Positions 11,972-19,695 of a DNA stretch of 37,119 nucleotides are shown in pieces. Under the pieces are notes generated by a model, which saw only the letters and a list, made by a program, of their open reading frames with translations, was not told the DNA's origin and did not search any database. Each line of letters begins with the position of its first letter. Positions within the stretch are counted from its first letter, which is position 1. This stretch comes from Holophagaceae bacterium (lineage in GTDB: Bacteria > Acidobacteriota > Holophagae > Holophagales > Holophagaceae), in NCBI GenBank assembly GCA_017859995.1, contig JAFJUR010000036.1, positions 1 through 37,119 of the forward strand, in the 5' to 3' direction. The translations under genes were made by a program, and so were the position numbers.

Positions 11972-13540
11972 ATGTCCCTCTCCGAAGAAATCCAGCGGCG
12001 GCGCACTTTCGCCATCATCAGCCACCCGGACGCCGGCAAGACCACGCTGACCGAGAAGCTGCTGCTCTACGGTGGTGCCATCGACCGGGCCGGCTCCGTG
12101 AAGGCCCGGGAGGGCGGCGCGGCGGCCCATTCGGACTGGATGAGCATCGAGCAGGAGCGCGGCATCAGCGTCACCTCCGCCGCCATGCAGTTCGAGTACC
12201 AGGGCCGGGCCATCAACCTGCTGGACACCCCGGGCCACCAGGATTTCAGCGAGGACACCTACCGGGCCCTCACGGCCGCCGACGCCGTGGTGATGCTGCT
12301 GGACTGCGCGAAGGGCGTGGAGGAGCAGACCAAGAAGCTCTTCCGCGTGGCCCGGGAGCGCCGGCTGCCCATCTTCACCTTCGTCAACAAGCTGGATCGC
12401 CCCGGCCGCGAGCCCGTGGAGCTCATTGACGAAGTGGAAGAGCTCTTCGGTCTCCACGCCGTGCCCATGACCTGGCCCATCGGTTCGGGCACCGACTTCA
12501 AGGGCGTCTACGTGCGGGCCACGGGCCAGATCCAGGTCTTCGAGCGGGCCAAGGCCGGCCGCAAGGCCCGGGTGGCCGGGCAGGGCGGGCTGGACGATCC
12601 CGAGATCGCCGCGTTGCTCACCCCCGCCGAGCTGCAGCAGCTCAAGGACGACGTGGACCTCATGGACCACGTGCTGCCCGCCTTCGACCGGGAAGCCTTC
12701 CTGCGGGGCGAGCAGTCGCCCATGTTCTTCGGCTCGGCCGTGAACAACTTCGGCGTGGCCGAGTTCCTGGAGGAATTCCTGGACCTGGCTCCGGCCCCGG
12801 GCGCGCGCCCCCTCATGAACGGCGGGGACATCTCGCCCGAGCAGCCCTTCACGGCCTTCGTGTTCAAGGTGCAGGCCAACATGAACAAGGCCCACCGCGA
12901 CCGCGTGGCCTTCGCCCGCATCGTCTCCGGCCGCTTCGAGCGCGGCATGGACGCCCTGCACGTGCGCGAGAAGAAATCCATCAAGCTCAACTACCCCCAC
13001 ATGTTCTTCGGCCGCGAGCGGCAGATCGTGGACGAGGCCTATCCCGGCGACATCCTGGGCCTCATCAACCCGGGCCTCTTCCGCATCGGCGACGTGCTGA
13101 GCGCCCAGGGCGCCGTCGAGTTCCACGCCGTGCCACGCTTCTCCCCCGAGCAGTTCGCCTCCGTGCGCCTCGCCGACCCCGGCGCCCGCAAGGGCTTCCT
13201 GAAGGGCCTGGGCCAGATCGCCGAAGAGGGCGTGGTGCAGGTGTTTTGGCCCAAGGGCGGCGCGCCCCTGCCCATCCTGGGCGCCATCGGCCGCCTGCAG
13301 TTCGAGGTGCTCCAGCACCGCCTCAAGGAGGAATACGCCTGCCCGGTGCTGCTGGAACCCCGGGGCTTCCAGATGGCCCGCTGGATTCAGGGCGGCTGGC
13401 CCGAGCCCAGCAAGTTTTGGGGCGAGTTGGTGGAAGATACGGAGGGCAATCCCGCCATCCTGTTCGAGAACGACTGGCAGCGGCGCACGACGGCGGAGAA
13501 ATGCCCGGGACTGACCTTCCTGGAACATCCCCCCAAATGA
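11972..13540 (+). CDS. prfC: Peptide chain release factor 3
   Basis: This 522-residue translational GTPase removes RF1/RF2 from the ribosome after peptide release. It opens with the characteristic EIQRRRTFAIISHPDAGKTT (P-loop near residues 18-25). The switch I region SDWMSIEQERGISVTSAA, DTPGHQDF (G3) and NKLDR (G4) are all present, followed by the EF-Tu-like domain II and the RF3 C-terminal domain. Length is normal. The start is fixed by this conserved N-terminus; the Shine-Dalgarno is poor (GGAA at best) and a 12-bp hairpin ends 14 nt upstream. It appears to be a single gene with its own promoter candidate. The stop codon lies in the terminator stem. Confidence 0.95.
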   Translation: MSLSEEIQRRRTFAIISHPDAGKTTLTEKLLLYGGAIDRAGSVKAREGGAAAHSDWMSIEQERGISVTSAAMQFEYQGRAINLLDTPGHQDFSEDTYRALTAADAVVMLLDCAKGVEEQTKKLFRVARERRLPIFTFVNKLDRPGREPVELIDEVEELFGLHAVPMTWPIGSGTDFKGVYVRATGQIQVFERAKAGRKARVAGQGGLDDPEIAALLTPAELQQLKDDVDLMDHVLPAFDREAFLRGEQSPMFFGSAVNNFGVAEFLEEFLDLAPAPGARPLMNGGDISPEQPFTAFVFKVQANMNKAHRDRVAFARIVSGRFERGMDALHVREKKSIKLNYPHMFFGRERQIVDEAYPGDILGLINPGLFRIGDVLSAQGAVEFHAVPRFSPEQFASVRLADPGARKGFLKGLGQIAEEGVVQVFWPKGGAPLPILGAIGRLQFEVLQHRLKEEYACPVLLEPRGFQMARWIQGGWPEPSKFWGELVEDTEGNPAILFENDWQRRTTAEKCPGLTFLEHPPK

Positions 13541-13568
13541 AAAACGGCGCCTCGGCGCCGTTTTTCAT
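13537..13568. terminator. Bidirectional terminator between prfC and the aldolase gene
   Basis: A perfect 15-bp stem (13537-13551 with 13554-13568), AAAAA on one side and TTTTT on the other, serves both convergent genes. The prfC TGA (13538-13540) is inside the left arm. Confidence 0.92.
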
Positions 13569-13584
13569 GGAACCGCAGTCGAAG

Positions 13585-14508
13585 CTACTTCGCGTTCTTG
13601 AACATGTCCATGACGGTGCGGAGCAGCTGAATGGCTTCGGCCTTGGGGCGCTGGAAGGCGTTGCGGCCCATGATGCTGCCGAAGGCGCCGCCGGCAGCCA
13701 GCTCGGCCACTTCCTTGAGCACGTCCTCGGTGCCCTTGGCTTCGCCGCCGCTGAAGATCACGATGCGGCGCCCGTTGAAGGCGCTGCGCACCACTTCCCG
13801 CACGCGGTCGGCCAGCGTCTCGATGACGATGCCGTTCTTCTCGAAGGCCGCGGCGGCCTCCTTCACTTCCAGGTGCTTCTTGGGCGGCTTCACCTTGATG
13901 ATGTGGGCGCCCAGCTGAGCCGCGATCTGCGCCGCGTAGGCCGCCACGTCCACGGCGGTCTCGCCGTCCTTGCTGAGGCCCGCGCCACGGGGGTAGGACC
14001 ACACGACGGTGGGCAGGCCCACGGCCTTGGCCTCGAGGATCAGCTCGCGCAGGTTCTCGTACTGCTCGTTGCGGGCGCCGCTGCCGGGGTAGATGGTGTA
14101 GCCGATGGCGGCGCAGCCCAGGCGCAGGGCGTCTTCCACGCTGCCGGTGATGGCGCTGCAGGGCTCGATGCCCTTGCTGAGGCAGTCGCTGTTGTTGAGC
14201 TTGAGGATGAGGGGGATGTCACCGGCGTAGTCGGAGGCCACATGCTCGATGAAGCCCAGGGGCGCGGCGTAGGCGTTGCAGCCGGCCTCGATGGCCAGCT
14301 CCACGTGGTAGCGGGGATCGTAGCCCGCCGGGTTGGGGGCGAAGCTGCGGGCGGGACCGTGCTCGAAGCCCTGATCCACGGGCAGGATCACGAACTTGCC
14401 GGTGCCCGCCAGGCGGCCCGAATTCATCAGCCGGGCCAGGTTGGCCTTCACGCCCGGGTTCTCCGAGCTGTACCAGGACAGGATCTCGCGCACTTTGGCC
14501 GTGGCCAT
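13585..14508 (-). CDS. fbaB: Class I (DhnA/FbaB-type) fructose-bisphosphate aldolase
   Basis: A 307-residue Schiff-base aldolase that interconverts fructose 1,6-bisphosphate with dihydroxyacetone phosphate and glyceraldehyde 3-phosphate. The opening GRLAGTGKFVILPVDQGFEH matches E. coli FbaB ([20 protein letters not shown]) and archaeal-type enzymes. The Schiff-base lysine lies in AHIIKVKPPKK (Lys205 or Lys207). Phosphate-binding glycines are in FSGGEAKG and GSIMGRNAF. The ATG at 14508 has a strong AGGAGGT just upstream, and an AT-rich palindrome follows immediately beyond that, suggesting specific transcriptional control. It lies downstream of the 3-hydroxybutyryl-CoA dehydrogenase gene on the same strand (58 nt gap) but probably has its own promoter. 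Confidence 0.92.
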   Translation of the reverse strand: MATAKVREILSWYSSENPGVKANLARLMNSGRLAGTGKFVILPVDQGFEHGPARSFAPNPAGYDPRYHVELAIEAGCNAYAAPLGFIEHVASDYAGDIPLILKLNNSDCLSKGIEPCSAITGSVEDALRLGCAAIGYTIYPGSGARNEQYENLRELILEAKAVGLPTVVWSYPRGAGLSKDGETAVDVAAYAAQIAAQLGAHIIKVKPPKKHLEVKEAAAAFEKNGIVIETLADRVREVVRSAFNGRRIVIFSGGEAKGTEDVLKEVAELAAGGAFGSIMGRNAFQRPKAEAIQLLRTVMDMFKNAK

Positions 14509-14522
14509 GTCGAACCTCCTAG

Positions 14523-14539
14523 AGATAAACGGTTTATCT
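14523..14539. promoter_or_regulatory. AT-rich perfect palindrome, operator candidate for the aldolase gene
   Basis: AGATAAAC-G-GTTTATCT is an 8-bp inverted repeat around one base. A one-base centre rules out a stem-loop and points to a site for a dimeric DNA-binding protein. It abuts the Shine-Dalgarno region and overlaps a TAAGAT -10-like sequence on the minus strand (14542-14537). Its low GC stands out in this window. The regulator is unknown. Confidence 0.55.
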
Positions 14540-14566
14540 TACACGGGATGGAAGGATGAGACGGGA

Positions 14567-15424
14567 TCAGGCCTTGGCATAGTCGTAGAAGCCGCGGCCG
14601 CTCTTCTTGCCGAGCCAGCCGGCATCCACGTATTTGATGAGCAGGGGGCAGGGGCGGTACTTGGGATCGCCCAGGCCCTCGTGCAGCACGTTGAGGATGA
14701 ATAGGCAGGTGTCCAGGCCGATGAAGTCGGCGAGGGTGAGCGGGCCCATGGGATGGTTCATGCCCAGCTTCATGATCCCGTCGATGCTCTCGACCGTGGC
14801 CACGCCCTCATACAGTGCGTAGATGGCCTCGTTGATCATGGGGAGCAGCACGCGGTTGCTCACGAAGCCCGGGAAGTCGTTGCAGGCGATGGGTGTCTTG
14901 CCGAGCTTCTTGGAGAGTTCCATGACGGCGTCGAAGGTGGCGTCGCCGGTGGCCAGGCCGCGGATGACCTCGATGAGCTGCATGACCGGTACGGGGTTCA
15001 TGAAGTGCATGCCGATGAAGGCTTCGGGGCGCTTGGTGACCGCCGCCAGCTTGGTGATGGAGATGCTACTGGTGTTGGAGGCCAGGATGGCGCCCGGCTT
15101 GCACACGGCGTCCAGCGTTTCGAAGATCTGCTTCTTGACCTCCCACTTCTCGGTGGCGGCCTCGATGACGATGTCGCAGGCGGCCAGATCCTCGAGCTTG
15201 GTGGTGGTGCGAATGCGGGCGAGGGTGGCGGCCTTCTCCTCGGCGCTCATCTTCCCCTTGTCCACGCCCCGCTGCAGGTTCTTGTCGATGGTGGCCACGC
15301 CCTTGGCGGCGAAGGCCTCGCTGATGTCCTGCATCCGCACGTCGAAGCCTGCCTGGGCGAAGACGTGGGCGATGCCGTTGCCCATCTGGCCGGCGCCGAT
15401 GACACCGATGGTCTGGATGCTCAT
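14567..15424 (-). CDS. hbd: 3-hydroxybutyryl-CoA / 3-hydroxyacyl-CoA dehydrogenase
   Basis: This 285-residue enzyme oxidises (S)-3-hydroxyacyl-CoA to the 3-oxoacyl-CoA with NAD, a step of beta-oxidation and butanoate metabolism. The NAD motif is GAGQMG (10-15). The catalytic His is in [18 protein letters not shown], with the paired Asn in [11 protein letters not shown]. The short monofunctional length fits Hbd/PaaH rather than FadB. The ATG at 15424 is chosen because GGAGGA (15436-15431) lies 6 nt upstream; an earlier in-frame ATG would add 45 residues overlapping the HAD gene. It follows the HAD gene by 49 nt. Its pathway partners, an acyl-CoA dehydrogenase and a crotonase, are elsewhere in the window. 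Confidence 0.93.
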   Translation of the reverse strand: MSIQTIGVIGAGQMGNGIAHVFAQAGFDVRMQDISEAFAAKGVATIDKNLQRGVDKGKMSAEEKAATLARIRTTTKLEDLAACDIVIEAATEKWEVKKQIFETLDAVCKPGAILASNTSSISITKLAAVTKRPEAFIGMHFMNPVPVMQLIEVIRGLATGDATFDAVMELSKKLGKTPIACNDFPGFVSNRVLLPMINEAIYALYEGVATVESIDGIMKLGMNHPMGPLTLADFIGLDTCLFILNVLHEGLGDPKYRPCPLLIKYVDAGWLGKKSGRGFYDYAKA

Positions 15425-15473
15425 GGGGGGTCCTCCAACCCTCAAGCTTACCCTCGGAATCCAGAGAAGGGCG

Positions 15474-16160
15474 TCACCAGCTGGCGAGGAGGGCCGGCAG
15501 GTCCCGGATGGAGTCGAGCACCGGGAAGGGGGAGTCTGCCGGGGCTTCCACCACCTCATGGGCCCAGGTCAGGTGGTAGGGAATGTGGATGGCCTGGGCG
15601 CCCAGGGCCAGCACGGGCAGAATGTCCGACTTCACGGAATTGCCCACCATGGCGAAGGCGGCGGCCGGGATTCCATGGCGCTGGAGGATCGCGGCGTAGG
15701 TGGCCTCGTCCTTCTCGGAGACGATCTCCACCGCCGCGAAATGGACGCCCAGCCCGGATCTCGCCAGCTTGGTCTCCTGGTCGAAGAGGTCGCCTTTGGT
15801 GATGAGCATGAGGCGGTACTCCCCGGCCAGGGCCTGCAGCACGTCGGCCACGCCGGGCAGGGGCTCCACGGGCTTGTCCAGCATGGCCTTGCCCAGGTCG
15901 AGCACTTGCTGCACGCCCGCGCCGTCGAGGCGATGTTCCGTGAGCTGCAGGGCGGTCTCGATCATGGAGAGGGTGAAGCCCTTGATGCCGTAGCCGTAGC
16001 GGCCCAGGTTGCGCATCTCGGTGTCATGGAGGCGGGCGTCGATCCAGGCGTCGTCGTGGAAGGGGCGCAGCAGGGCCCGGAAGGCCTCCTGGGTCTCGGC
16101 GTAGTGGGTCTCGTTGTGCCAGAGGGTGTCGTCGGCGTCGAAGGCGAGGGTATGGAGCAT
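15474..16160 (-). CDS. HAD-superfamily hydrolase (phosphatase-like)
   Basis: A 228-residue HAD protein with the nucleophile motif DADDT (Asp8 and Asp10), motif [10 protein letters not shown], a lysine in [11 protein letters not shown], and the acidic motif [18 protein letters not shown]. The large helical insert after motif I is a C1 cap. This suits a small-molecule phosphatase, but the substrate is not evident; similar proteins are often labelled haloacid dehalogenase-like without proof. Ribosome binding is weak. Upstream lies the structured non-coding region at 16193-16310. Confidence 0.85.
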   Translation of the reverse strand: MLHTLAFDADDTLWHNETHYAETQEAFRALLRPFHDDAWIDARLHDTEMRNLGRYGYGIKGFTLSMIETALQLTEHRLDGAGVQQVLDLGKAMLDKPVEPLPGVADVLQALAGEYRLMLITKGDLFDQETKLARSGLGVHFAAVEIVSEKDEATYAAILQRHGIPAAAFAMVGNSVKSDILPVLALGAQAIHIPYHLTWAHEVVEAPADSPFPVLDSIRDLPALLASW

Positions 16161-16192
16161 GGAGATCCCGGGAGGAAAACACCCAGCCTACT

Positions 16193-16310
16193 GTGCCTCG
16201 CCTGAAATACACGGGTCATTCAATGTGGCTGGCGAGGCACACTTCCATCGGGGCATGGGCGCAGACGCGCCCATGCTGTCACCCCTCTGGGGGCACTGCC
16301 GTGCCCCCAG
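16193..16310. repeat. Three consecutive perfect 10-bp inverted repeats, non-coding
   Basis: Repeat 1: 16193-16202 with 16231-16240 (28-nt loop). Repeat 2: 16253-16262 with 16267-16276 (AGAC loop). Repeat 3: 16287-16296 with 16301-16310 (TGCC loop), followed by a C-rich run. The region lies between the divergent HAD and DoxX genes (239 nt gap). It could be a structured RNA, tandem terminators or a dispersed palindromic repeat. There is no T-tract. Confidence 0.75.
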
Positions 16311-16399
16311 ACCCCCCGCCACGTGGTGCCCTCAAAGGTTCTGAATGCACCAGCTATTTCGAGCGGGCACCACTACAATGGACGATTCCCGAGGATCCC

Positions 16400-16756
16400 A
16401 TGGCCGCTTCCAAGACCCGCATCGACTGGGCCCTGTTCCTGCTCCGCCTCGCCGTGGGCGGCATGGCCGTGGTGCAGGGTTTCGAGGTGCTCCGTCGCGC
16501 CCACGGCGCCATCACCATGGCCCACGCCGCCACCTGGGGCCTGGCCCTGGGCGAGATGATCTGCGGCGCCCTGATCCTCCTGGGACTCTGGGTGCCCCTG
16601 GCGGGTGGCCTCCTGGTGGCCGTGCTGGGGTGGCCCCTGGTGCACAGCTGGCTCCACGGCACCGGCCCCCTCGCCAACCTGGCCGGCCTCTTCCGACTGC
16701 TGGTGGGGCTGGCCTGCGCGGTGGGCGGCGGCGGCAAGTGGGCCCTGGACCGCTAG
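16400..16756 (+). CDS. DoxX-like small membrane protein
   Basis: 118 residues with about four hydrophobic helices (near 9-30, 45-68, 70-85 and 95-112). The pattern LRLAVGGMAVVQGFEVL...GEMICGALILLGLWVPLAGG is typical of DoxX/DoxD-type membrane proteins, whose roles range from thiosulfate:quinone oxidoreductase subunits to oxidative-stress complexes; the role here is not known. The ATG at 16400 is chosen because GAGG lies 5 nt upstream and hydrophobic, family-like sequence begins here; the upstream in-frame codons fall in the inverted-repeat region and look non-coding. The exonuclease gene starts 11 nt after the stop, so the two probably form an operon. Confidence 0.72.
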   Translation: MAASKTRIDWALFLLRLAVGGMAVVQGFEVLRRAHGAITMAHAATWGLALGEMICGALILLGLWVPLAGGLLVAVLGWPLVHSWLHGTGPLANLAGLFRLLVGLACAVGGGGKWALDR

Positions 16757-16766
16757 GCGTCCGCCC

Positions 16767-17582
16767 ATGCTGCGGCCGCCCCATCCCCTGATCTACGCCT
16801 TCGACGCCGAGTGGGTGCCCGATCCCCCCACGGGCCGGCGGGTGCTGGACCTGCCCGCGGACATGCCCGACGAGGAGGTGCTCGCCCGCATGTGGGCTCA
16901 CGGCGGCGCCACGGAGGCGGACCCCCGACCCTACCTCAAGACCGTGCTCTGCCGGATCGTGTCCATCGCGGCGGTGATCCGCACCGTGAAGCATGGAGAG
17001 GTGCAGCACAAGCTCTTCGCGCTGCCGGACGGGCCCGAGGCCCTGCCCGAGGGCGAGCTGCTCCGGCGTTTTCTGCTGGCCCTCGGTGACCGGAAGCCCC
17101 AGTTGGTGGGCTTCAACTCCCGGGATGCGGACCTCCCCATTCTGGTGCAGCGGGCCATGGTCCACCGGCTTTCGATTCCGGGCCTGGGCCGTAGCGCGGA
17201 GAAGTGGGCCCCGGGCGATTTCTTCGACCGCTACGGGAACCAGCACATCGACCTCCGGGAGATCACCGGCGCCTGGGGGAAGGCGTCCTCCACGCTGCAC
17301 GAGCTGGCCACGGCCTGCGGCATCCCCGGAAAGCTGGGCACCGACGGCAAAAGCGTCATCGAGCTCTGGCGGGCCGGGGACATCGCCGGCATCGTGCGCT
17401 ACAACCAGTTCGATGCGCTGACCACGTTCCTGGTGTGGCTGCGGGCCATGACCCTGTCGGGACACCTCACCCCGGAGCAGATGGAATCCGAGGAGGCCCA
17501 GATCCGCGCCCTGATCAGGCAGAAGGCCGTGGCCGATCCCGGCTTCGAGGTGTTCCTGGAGGGCTGGACGCGGCTCGGCTGA
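16767..17582 (+). CDS. Predicted 3'-5' exonuclease (DnaQ fold, PolB-exonuclease-like)
   Basis: A 271-residue protein with the DEDD exonuclease motifs: Exo I FDAEW (Asp13, Glu15), Exo II LVGFNSRDADLPIL (Asn117 to Asp122) and Exo III RYNQFDAL (Tyr212, Asp216). The order and wording match the stand-alone family related to the proofreading domain of family B DNA polymerases (Pfam DNA_pol_B_exo2). No polymerase domain is present. It likely removes nucleotides from DNA or RNA 3' ends in the cytoplasm; the physiological role is unknown. It starts 11 nt after the DoxX-like gene; codons upstream of 16767 in this frame overlap that gene and are rejected. Confidence 0.82.
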   Translation: MLRPPHPLIYAFDAEWVPDPPTGRRVLDLPADMPDEEVLARMWAHGGATEADPRPYLKTVLCRIVSIAAVIRTVKHGEVQHKLFALPDGPEALPEGELLRRFLLALGDRKPQLVGFNSRDADLPILVQRAMVHRLSIPGLGRSAEKWAPGDFFDRYGNQHIDLREITGAWGKASSTLHELATACGIPGKLGTDGKSVIELWRAGDIAGIVRYNQFDALTTFLVWLRAMTLSGHLTPEQMESEEAQIRALIRQKAVADPGFEVFLEGWTRLG

Positions 17583-17592
17583 GCGATTCCGG

Positions 17593-17620
17593 TTGATCCG
17601 GCCCCCGAGGGGGCTAGACT
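17593..17620 (+). promoter_or_regulatory. Sigma70-like promoter of aqpZ
   Basis: TTGATC (17593-17598), a 16-nt spacer and TAGACT (17615-17620). The spacer contains a 6-bp GC palindrome (17601-17614) that could also act as a weak terminator for the exonuclease gene. Transcription would start near 17627, about 40 nt before the GTG start. Confidence 0.5.
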
Positions 17621-17666
17621 GGGCGCGACTTTCATCAAAAGCTCGGTTCTTCCCAAGGGAGGGGTT

Positions 17667-18344
17667 GTGAACAAGCGGCTTGTTGCGGAATTTTTTGGAA
17701 CGCTATGGTTGGTGCTCGGCGGCTGCGGCAGTGCGGTGCTGGCCGCCGGCTTCCCCGGGGTGGGCATCGGCCTGCACGGCGTCAGCCTCGCCTTCGGCCT
17801 GACGGTGCTCACCATGGCCTTCGCCATCGGGCCCGTCTCCGGCTGCCATCTCAACCCCGCCGTGACCTTGGGCTTGGCGGTGGGCGGGCGCTTCCCCTTC
17901 AAGGACGTGGTGGGCTACTGGTTCGCCCAGGTGCTGGGGGCCGTGGCCGCCTCGGCCATCCTCTACGTCATCGCCACGGGGAACGGCGCGGCCATCGGCG
18001 GCTTCGCGGCCAACGGCTACGCGGAGCACTCCCCGGGCCGCTACGGCCTCGGCACCGCCTTCCTCACGGAAGTGGTGATGACCTTCTTCTTCCTGATGGT
18101 GATCCTGGGCAGCACCGCGAAAAAGGCGGCGCCGGGCTTCGCGCCCATCGCCATCGGCCTCTGCCTGACGCTCATCCACCTCATCAGCATCCCCGTCACC
18201 AACACCTCCGTGAACCCGGCCCGCAGCACGGGGCCGGCCCTCTTTGTGGGCGGGTGGGCCCTCTCCCAGCTCTGGCTCTTCTGGGTGGCGCCCCTGATCG
18301 GCGCGGTCCTGGCCGGGTTCGTTTTTCCGAAGCTGGAGGAATAG
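17667..18344 (+). CDS. aqpZ: Aquaporin Z
   Basis: This 225-residue inner-membrane channel conducts water. Both NPA motifs are present (63-65 and 183-185). The selectivity-filter residues line up with E. coli AqpZ: Phe43, His171 (IHLISIP), Thr180 and Arg186 (VNPARS), a water-specific rather than glycerol-type filter. Six hydrophobic helices are evident. The start is a GTG at 17667 preceded by AAGGGAGGGG; this gives the usual N-terminus ([20 protein letters not shown]). The TAG stop lies in the first copy of a 19-bp tandem duplication. It is a single-gene unit with its own promoter candidate. Confidence 0.95.
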   Translation: MNKRLVAEFFGTLWLVLGGCGSAVLAAGFPGVGIGLHGVSLAFGLTVLTMAFAIGPVSGCHLNPAVTLGLAVGGRFPFKDVVGYWFAQVLGAVAASAILYVIATGNGAAIGGFAANGYAEHSPGRYGLGTAFLTEVVMTFFFLMVILGSTAKKAAPGFAPIAIGLCLTLIHLISIPVTNTSVNPARSTGPALFVGGWALSQLWLFWVAPLIGAVLAGFVFPKLEE

Positions 18345-18375
18345 CTCGACTTCGACGGAATAGCTCGACTTCGAC
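18338..18375. repeat. Two exact 19-bp tandem copies across the aqpZ stop codon
   Basis: Copies at 18338-18356 and 18357-18375 are identical. The aqpZ TAG (18342-18344) lies in the first copy, so the duplication does not change the protein. Each copy holds a small internal TCGAC repeat. Confidence 0.95.
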
Positions 18376-18381
18376 TGAGAT

Positions 18382-18467
18382 AAAGATCACCGCCAAGACG
18401 CCAAGGCGCCAAGAACTGCAAAGGCAGAGCTGCTGTTTTCCTGGTGTCTTGGCGGTGAGATCTTTTT
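18382..18467. repeat. 86-bp imperfect palindromic element with GCCAAG iterations
   Basis: The outer arms 18382-18402 and 18443-18465 are inverted repeats with one mismatch and a 2-nt bulge. The left side contains three successive 8-bp units ending in GCCAAG (18391-18413). A smaller inverted repeat lies in the loop (around CTGCAAAGGCAG). It is intergenic, between aqpZ and a small unknown gene. From memory, similar CTTGGCG-rich intergenic palindromes recur in several bacterial phyla; I cannot confirm that here. Confidence 0.7.
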
Positions 18468-18554
18468 GATGGATGGTGCCAATCCTCGCCGGTTTTGGCA
18501 TGGCTTGAGCAGACCCCTGAATGGGCCGATAGACTGTTGACCCGAGGAGCCGCC

Positions 18555-18857
18555 ATGACCCAGGAGATCCGACCCGAGGACCTCATCGTCACCGAGCAGG
18601 ACGGCACCCGCCGCATCAACCACGACGTGATCGAAAGCTACGGCCTGTTCAACCTGCCGCGCGCCACCATGCGCCAGGCCCTGATGGTCTACTACGACAA
18701 CGCCTCCCGCCAGGGCCGTGGCCCGGCCCAGGTGGTGCGCACCTTCATCACCCTCGCCAGCTCCATCACCCGCTTCCCGCGCCAGGTCGCCATCAACTTC
18801 ACCCGGGGCGTCGCCTACCGCCGGAACATGCGGATGTTGAGGCGCTTCAGCCGCTGA
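18555..18857 (+). CDS. Small basic protein of unknown function
   Basis: 100 residues; I do not recognise the family. The start ATG at 18555 has GAGGAG (18544-18549) 5 nt upstream, a strong site, and codon use matches neighbouring genes, so I think it is real. The N-terminal half is acidic and mixed (EIRPEDLIVTEQDG), the middle looks helical (ATMRQALMVYYDNASRQ), and the C-terminus is strongly basic (YRRNMRMLRRFSR). No signal peptide, transmembrane segment or cysteine. A basic tail could mean nucleic acid or membrane-surface contact, but that is speculation. It stands alone, downstream of the palindromic element and convergent with the disrupted ymdB homologue. Confidence 0.7.
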   Translation: MTQEIRPEDLIVTEQDGTRRINHDVIESYGLFNLPRATMRQALMVYYDNASRQGRGPAQVVRTFITLASSITRFPRQVAINFTRGVAYRRNMRMLRRFSR

Positions 18858-18962
18858 AGGCGGCTGACGGGTCGTGGAGCACGCGGCTGAATGCCGCGTG
18901 CGGAGCGGGGCCCCGTGCGCCGAGAACGCGCTTCAGCCGTTCGTGGCCTGGTCGAGGGATGA

Positions 18963-19695
18963 TCAGAGCGTCCGGAGGATCCGCTCGATGCCTGTGGCCT
19001 TCCGGCCATCGGTGGTGACCAGTACGGCGTGAAGCTGCAGGTCACCCTCGGCCACCTCGTACTTCGGCCGCTGCACCTTCAGGAAGCGGCCCAGGCTGGC
19101 TTCCTTCTTCATGCCGATGACGCCCTGGTACGGTCCGGTCATGCCGATGTCCGTGACATAGGCCGTGCCGCCAGGCAGCACCTTGGCATCCAGGGTGGGC
19201 ACGTGGGTGTGGGTGCCCAGCACCGCGGCGGCGCGGCCGTCCAGGTGGTGGCCCATGGCCTGGGCCTCGCTGGTGGCCTCGGCGTGCATGTCCACGATGA
19301 CCAGGTCGGCCCGCTCCTTCTGCAGGAGGGTGTCCACGCAGCGAAAGGGGCAGTCGCAGGGGGGCATGTGCACCCGGCCCATGAGGTTGACGACCAGCAC
19401 CTCGGCTCCGCCGGTCGTGTGCAGCTTCACCCAGCCGTTCCCGGCGGTGTCGGCCGGGTGGTTGGCAGGGCGCAGGATCCGGGGCTCCTGGCGGAAGTAG
19501 GCGTCGATGCCCTTCACGTCGAAGGCGTGGTTGCCGGTGGTGATGACATCCACGCCGTAGCGGTCGAACCACTCCCGGGCGATGGTGTCGGTGATGCCGT
19601 GGCCGTGGGCCGCGTTCTCCCCGTTCGGGCACGAAGGACTCCACGAGCCGCCGGCCCGGTTCGCCCACCACGTCACCCAAGCAGAGAATCTTCAT
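18963..19695 (-). pseudogene. ymdB: Disrupted YmdB/TIGR00282-family metallophosphoesterase
   Basis: The family are metal-dependent phosphodiesterases (YmdB hydrolyses 2',3'-cyclic nucleotides). The native start is clear: ATG at 19695 with GGAGGT (19706-19701) 5 nt upstream, then MKILCLGDVVGEPGRRL as in the family. After codon 23 (19627) the family sequence continues only in another frame, at NGENAAHGHGIT (from 19625). Homologues have about 13 residues between these points, so roughly 38 nt are missing and the frame is shifted. The rest is intact for 220 codons: GNHAFD, DMHAEATSEAQA, LGTHTHVPTLDAKVLPGG, TDIGMTGPYQGVIG. As read, translation from the native start gives nonsense. Either a recent inactivating deletion or an assembly error. 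Confidence 0.88.

Noticed and set aside
9227-13528. A 1433-codon open frame on the minus strand, opposite the oligopeptidase, VOC and prfC genes
   Set aside because: It is antisense to three well-supported genes, spans their intergenic terminators and has repetitive His/Gly/Glu/Val-rich composition. Long antisense frames are expected in DNA of this GC content.
14523-14539. Rho-independent terminator for hbd
   Set aside because: The centre is a single base, so no loop can form, the stem is AT-rich and there is no T-tract. A DNA-binding site fits better.
16193-16310. A CRISPR-like array or tRNA in the repeated-palindrome region
   Set aside because: The three inverted repeats differ in sequence and spacing, and no cloverleaf or anticodon arm can be drawn.
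16193-16399. N-terminal extension of the DoxX-like protein into the inverted-repeat region
   Set aside because: The frame is open from 16193, but the extra residues have no hydrophobic or family-like character and lie across the palindromes. The ATG at 16400 starts where family-like sequence begins.
18963-19695. Programmed ribosomal frameshift restoring the YmdB-family product
   Set aside because: About 13 conserved residues are missing in addition to the frame change, and no slippery heptamer is evident at the junction.
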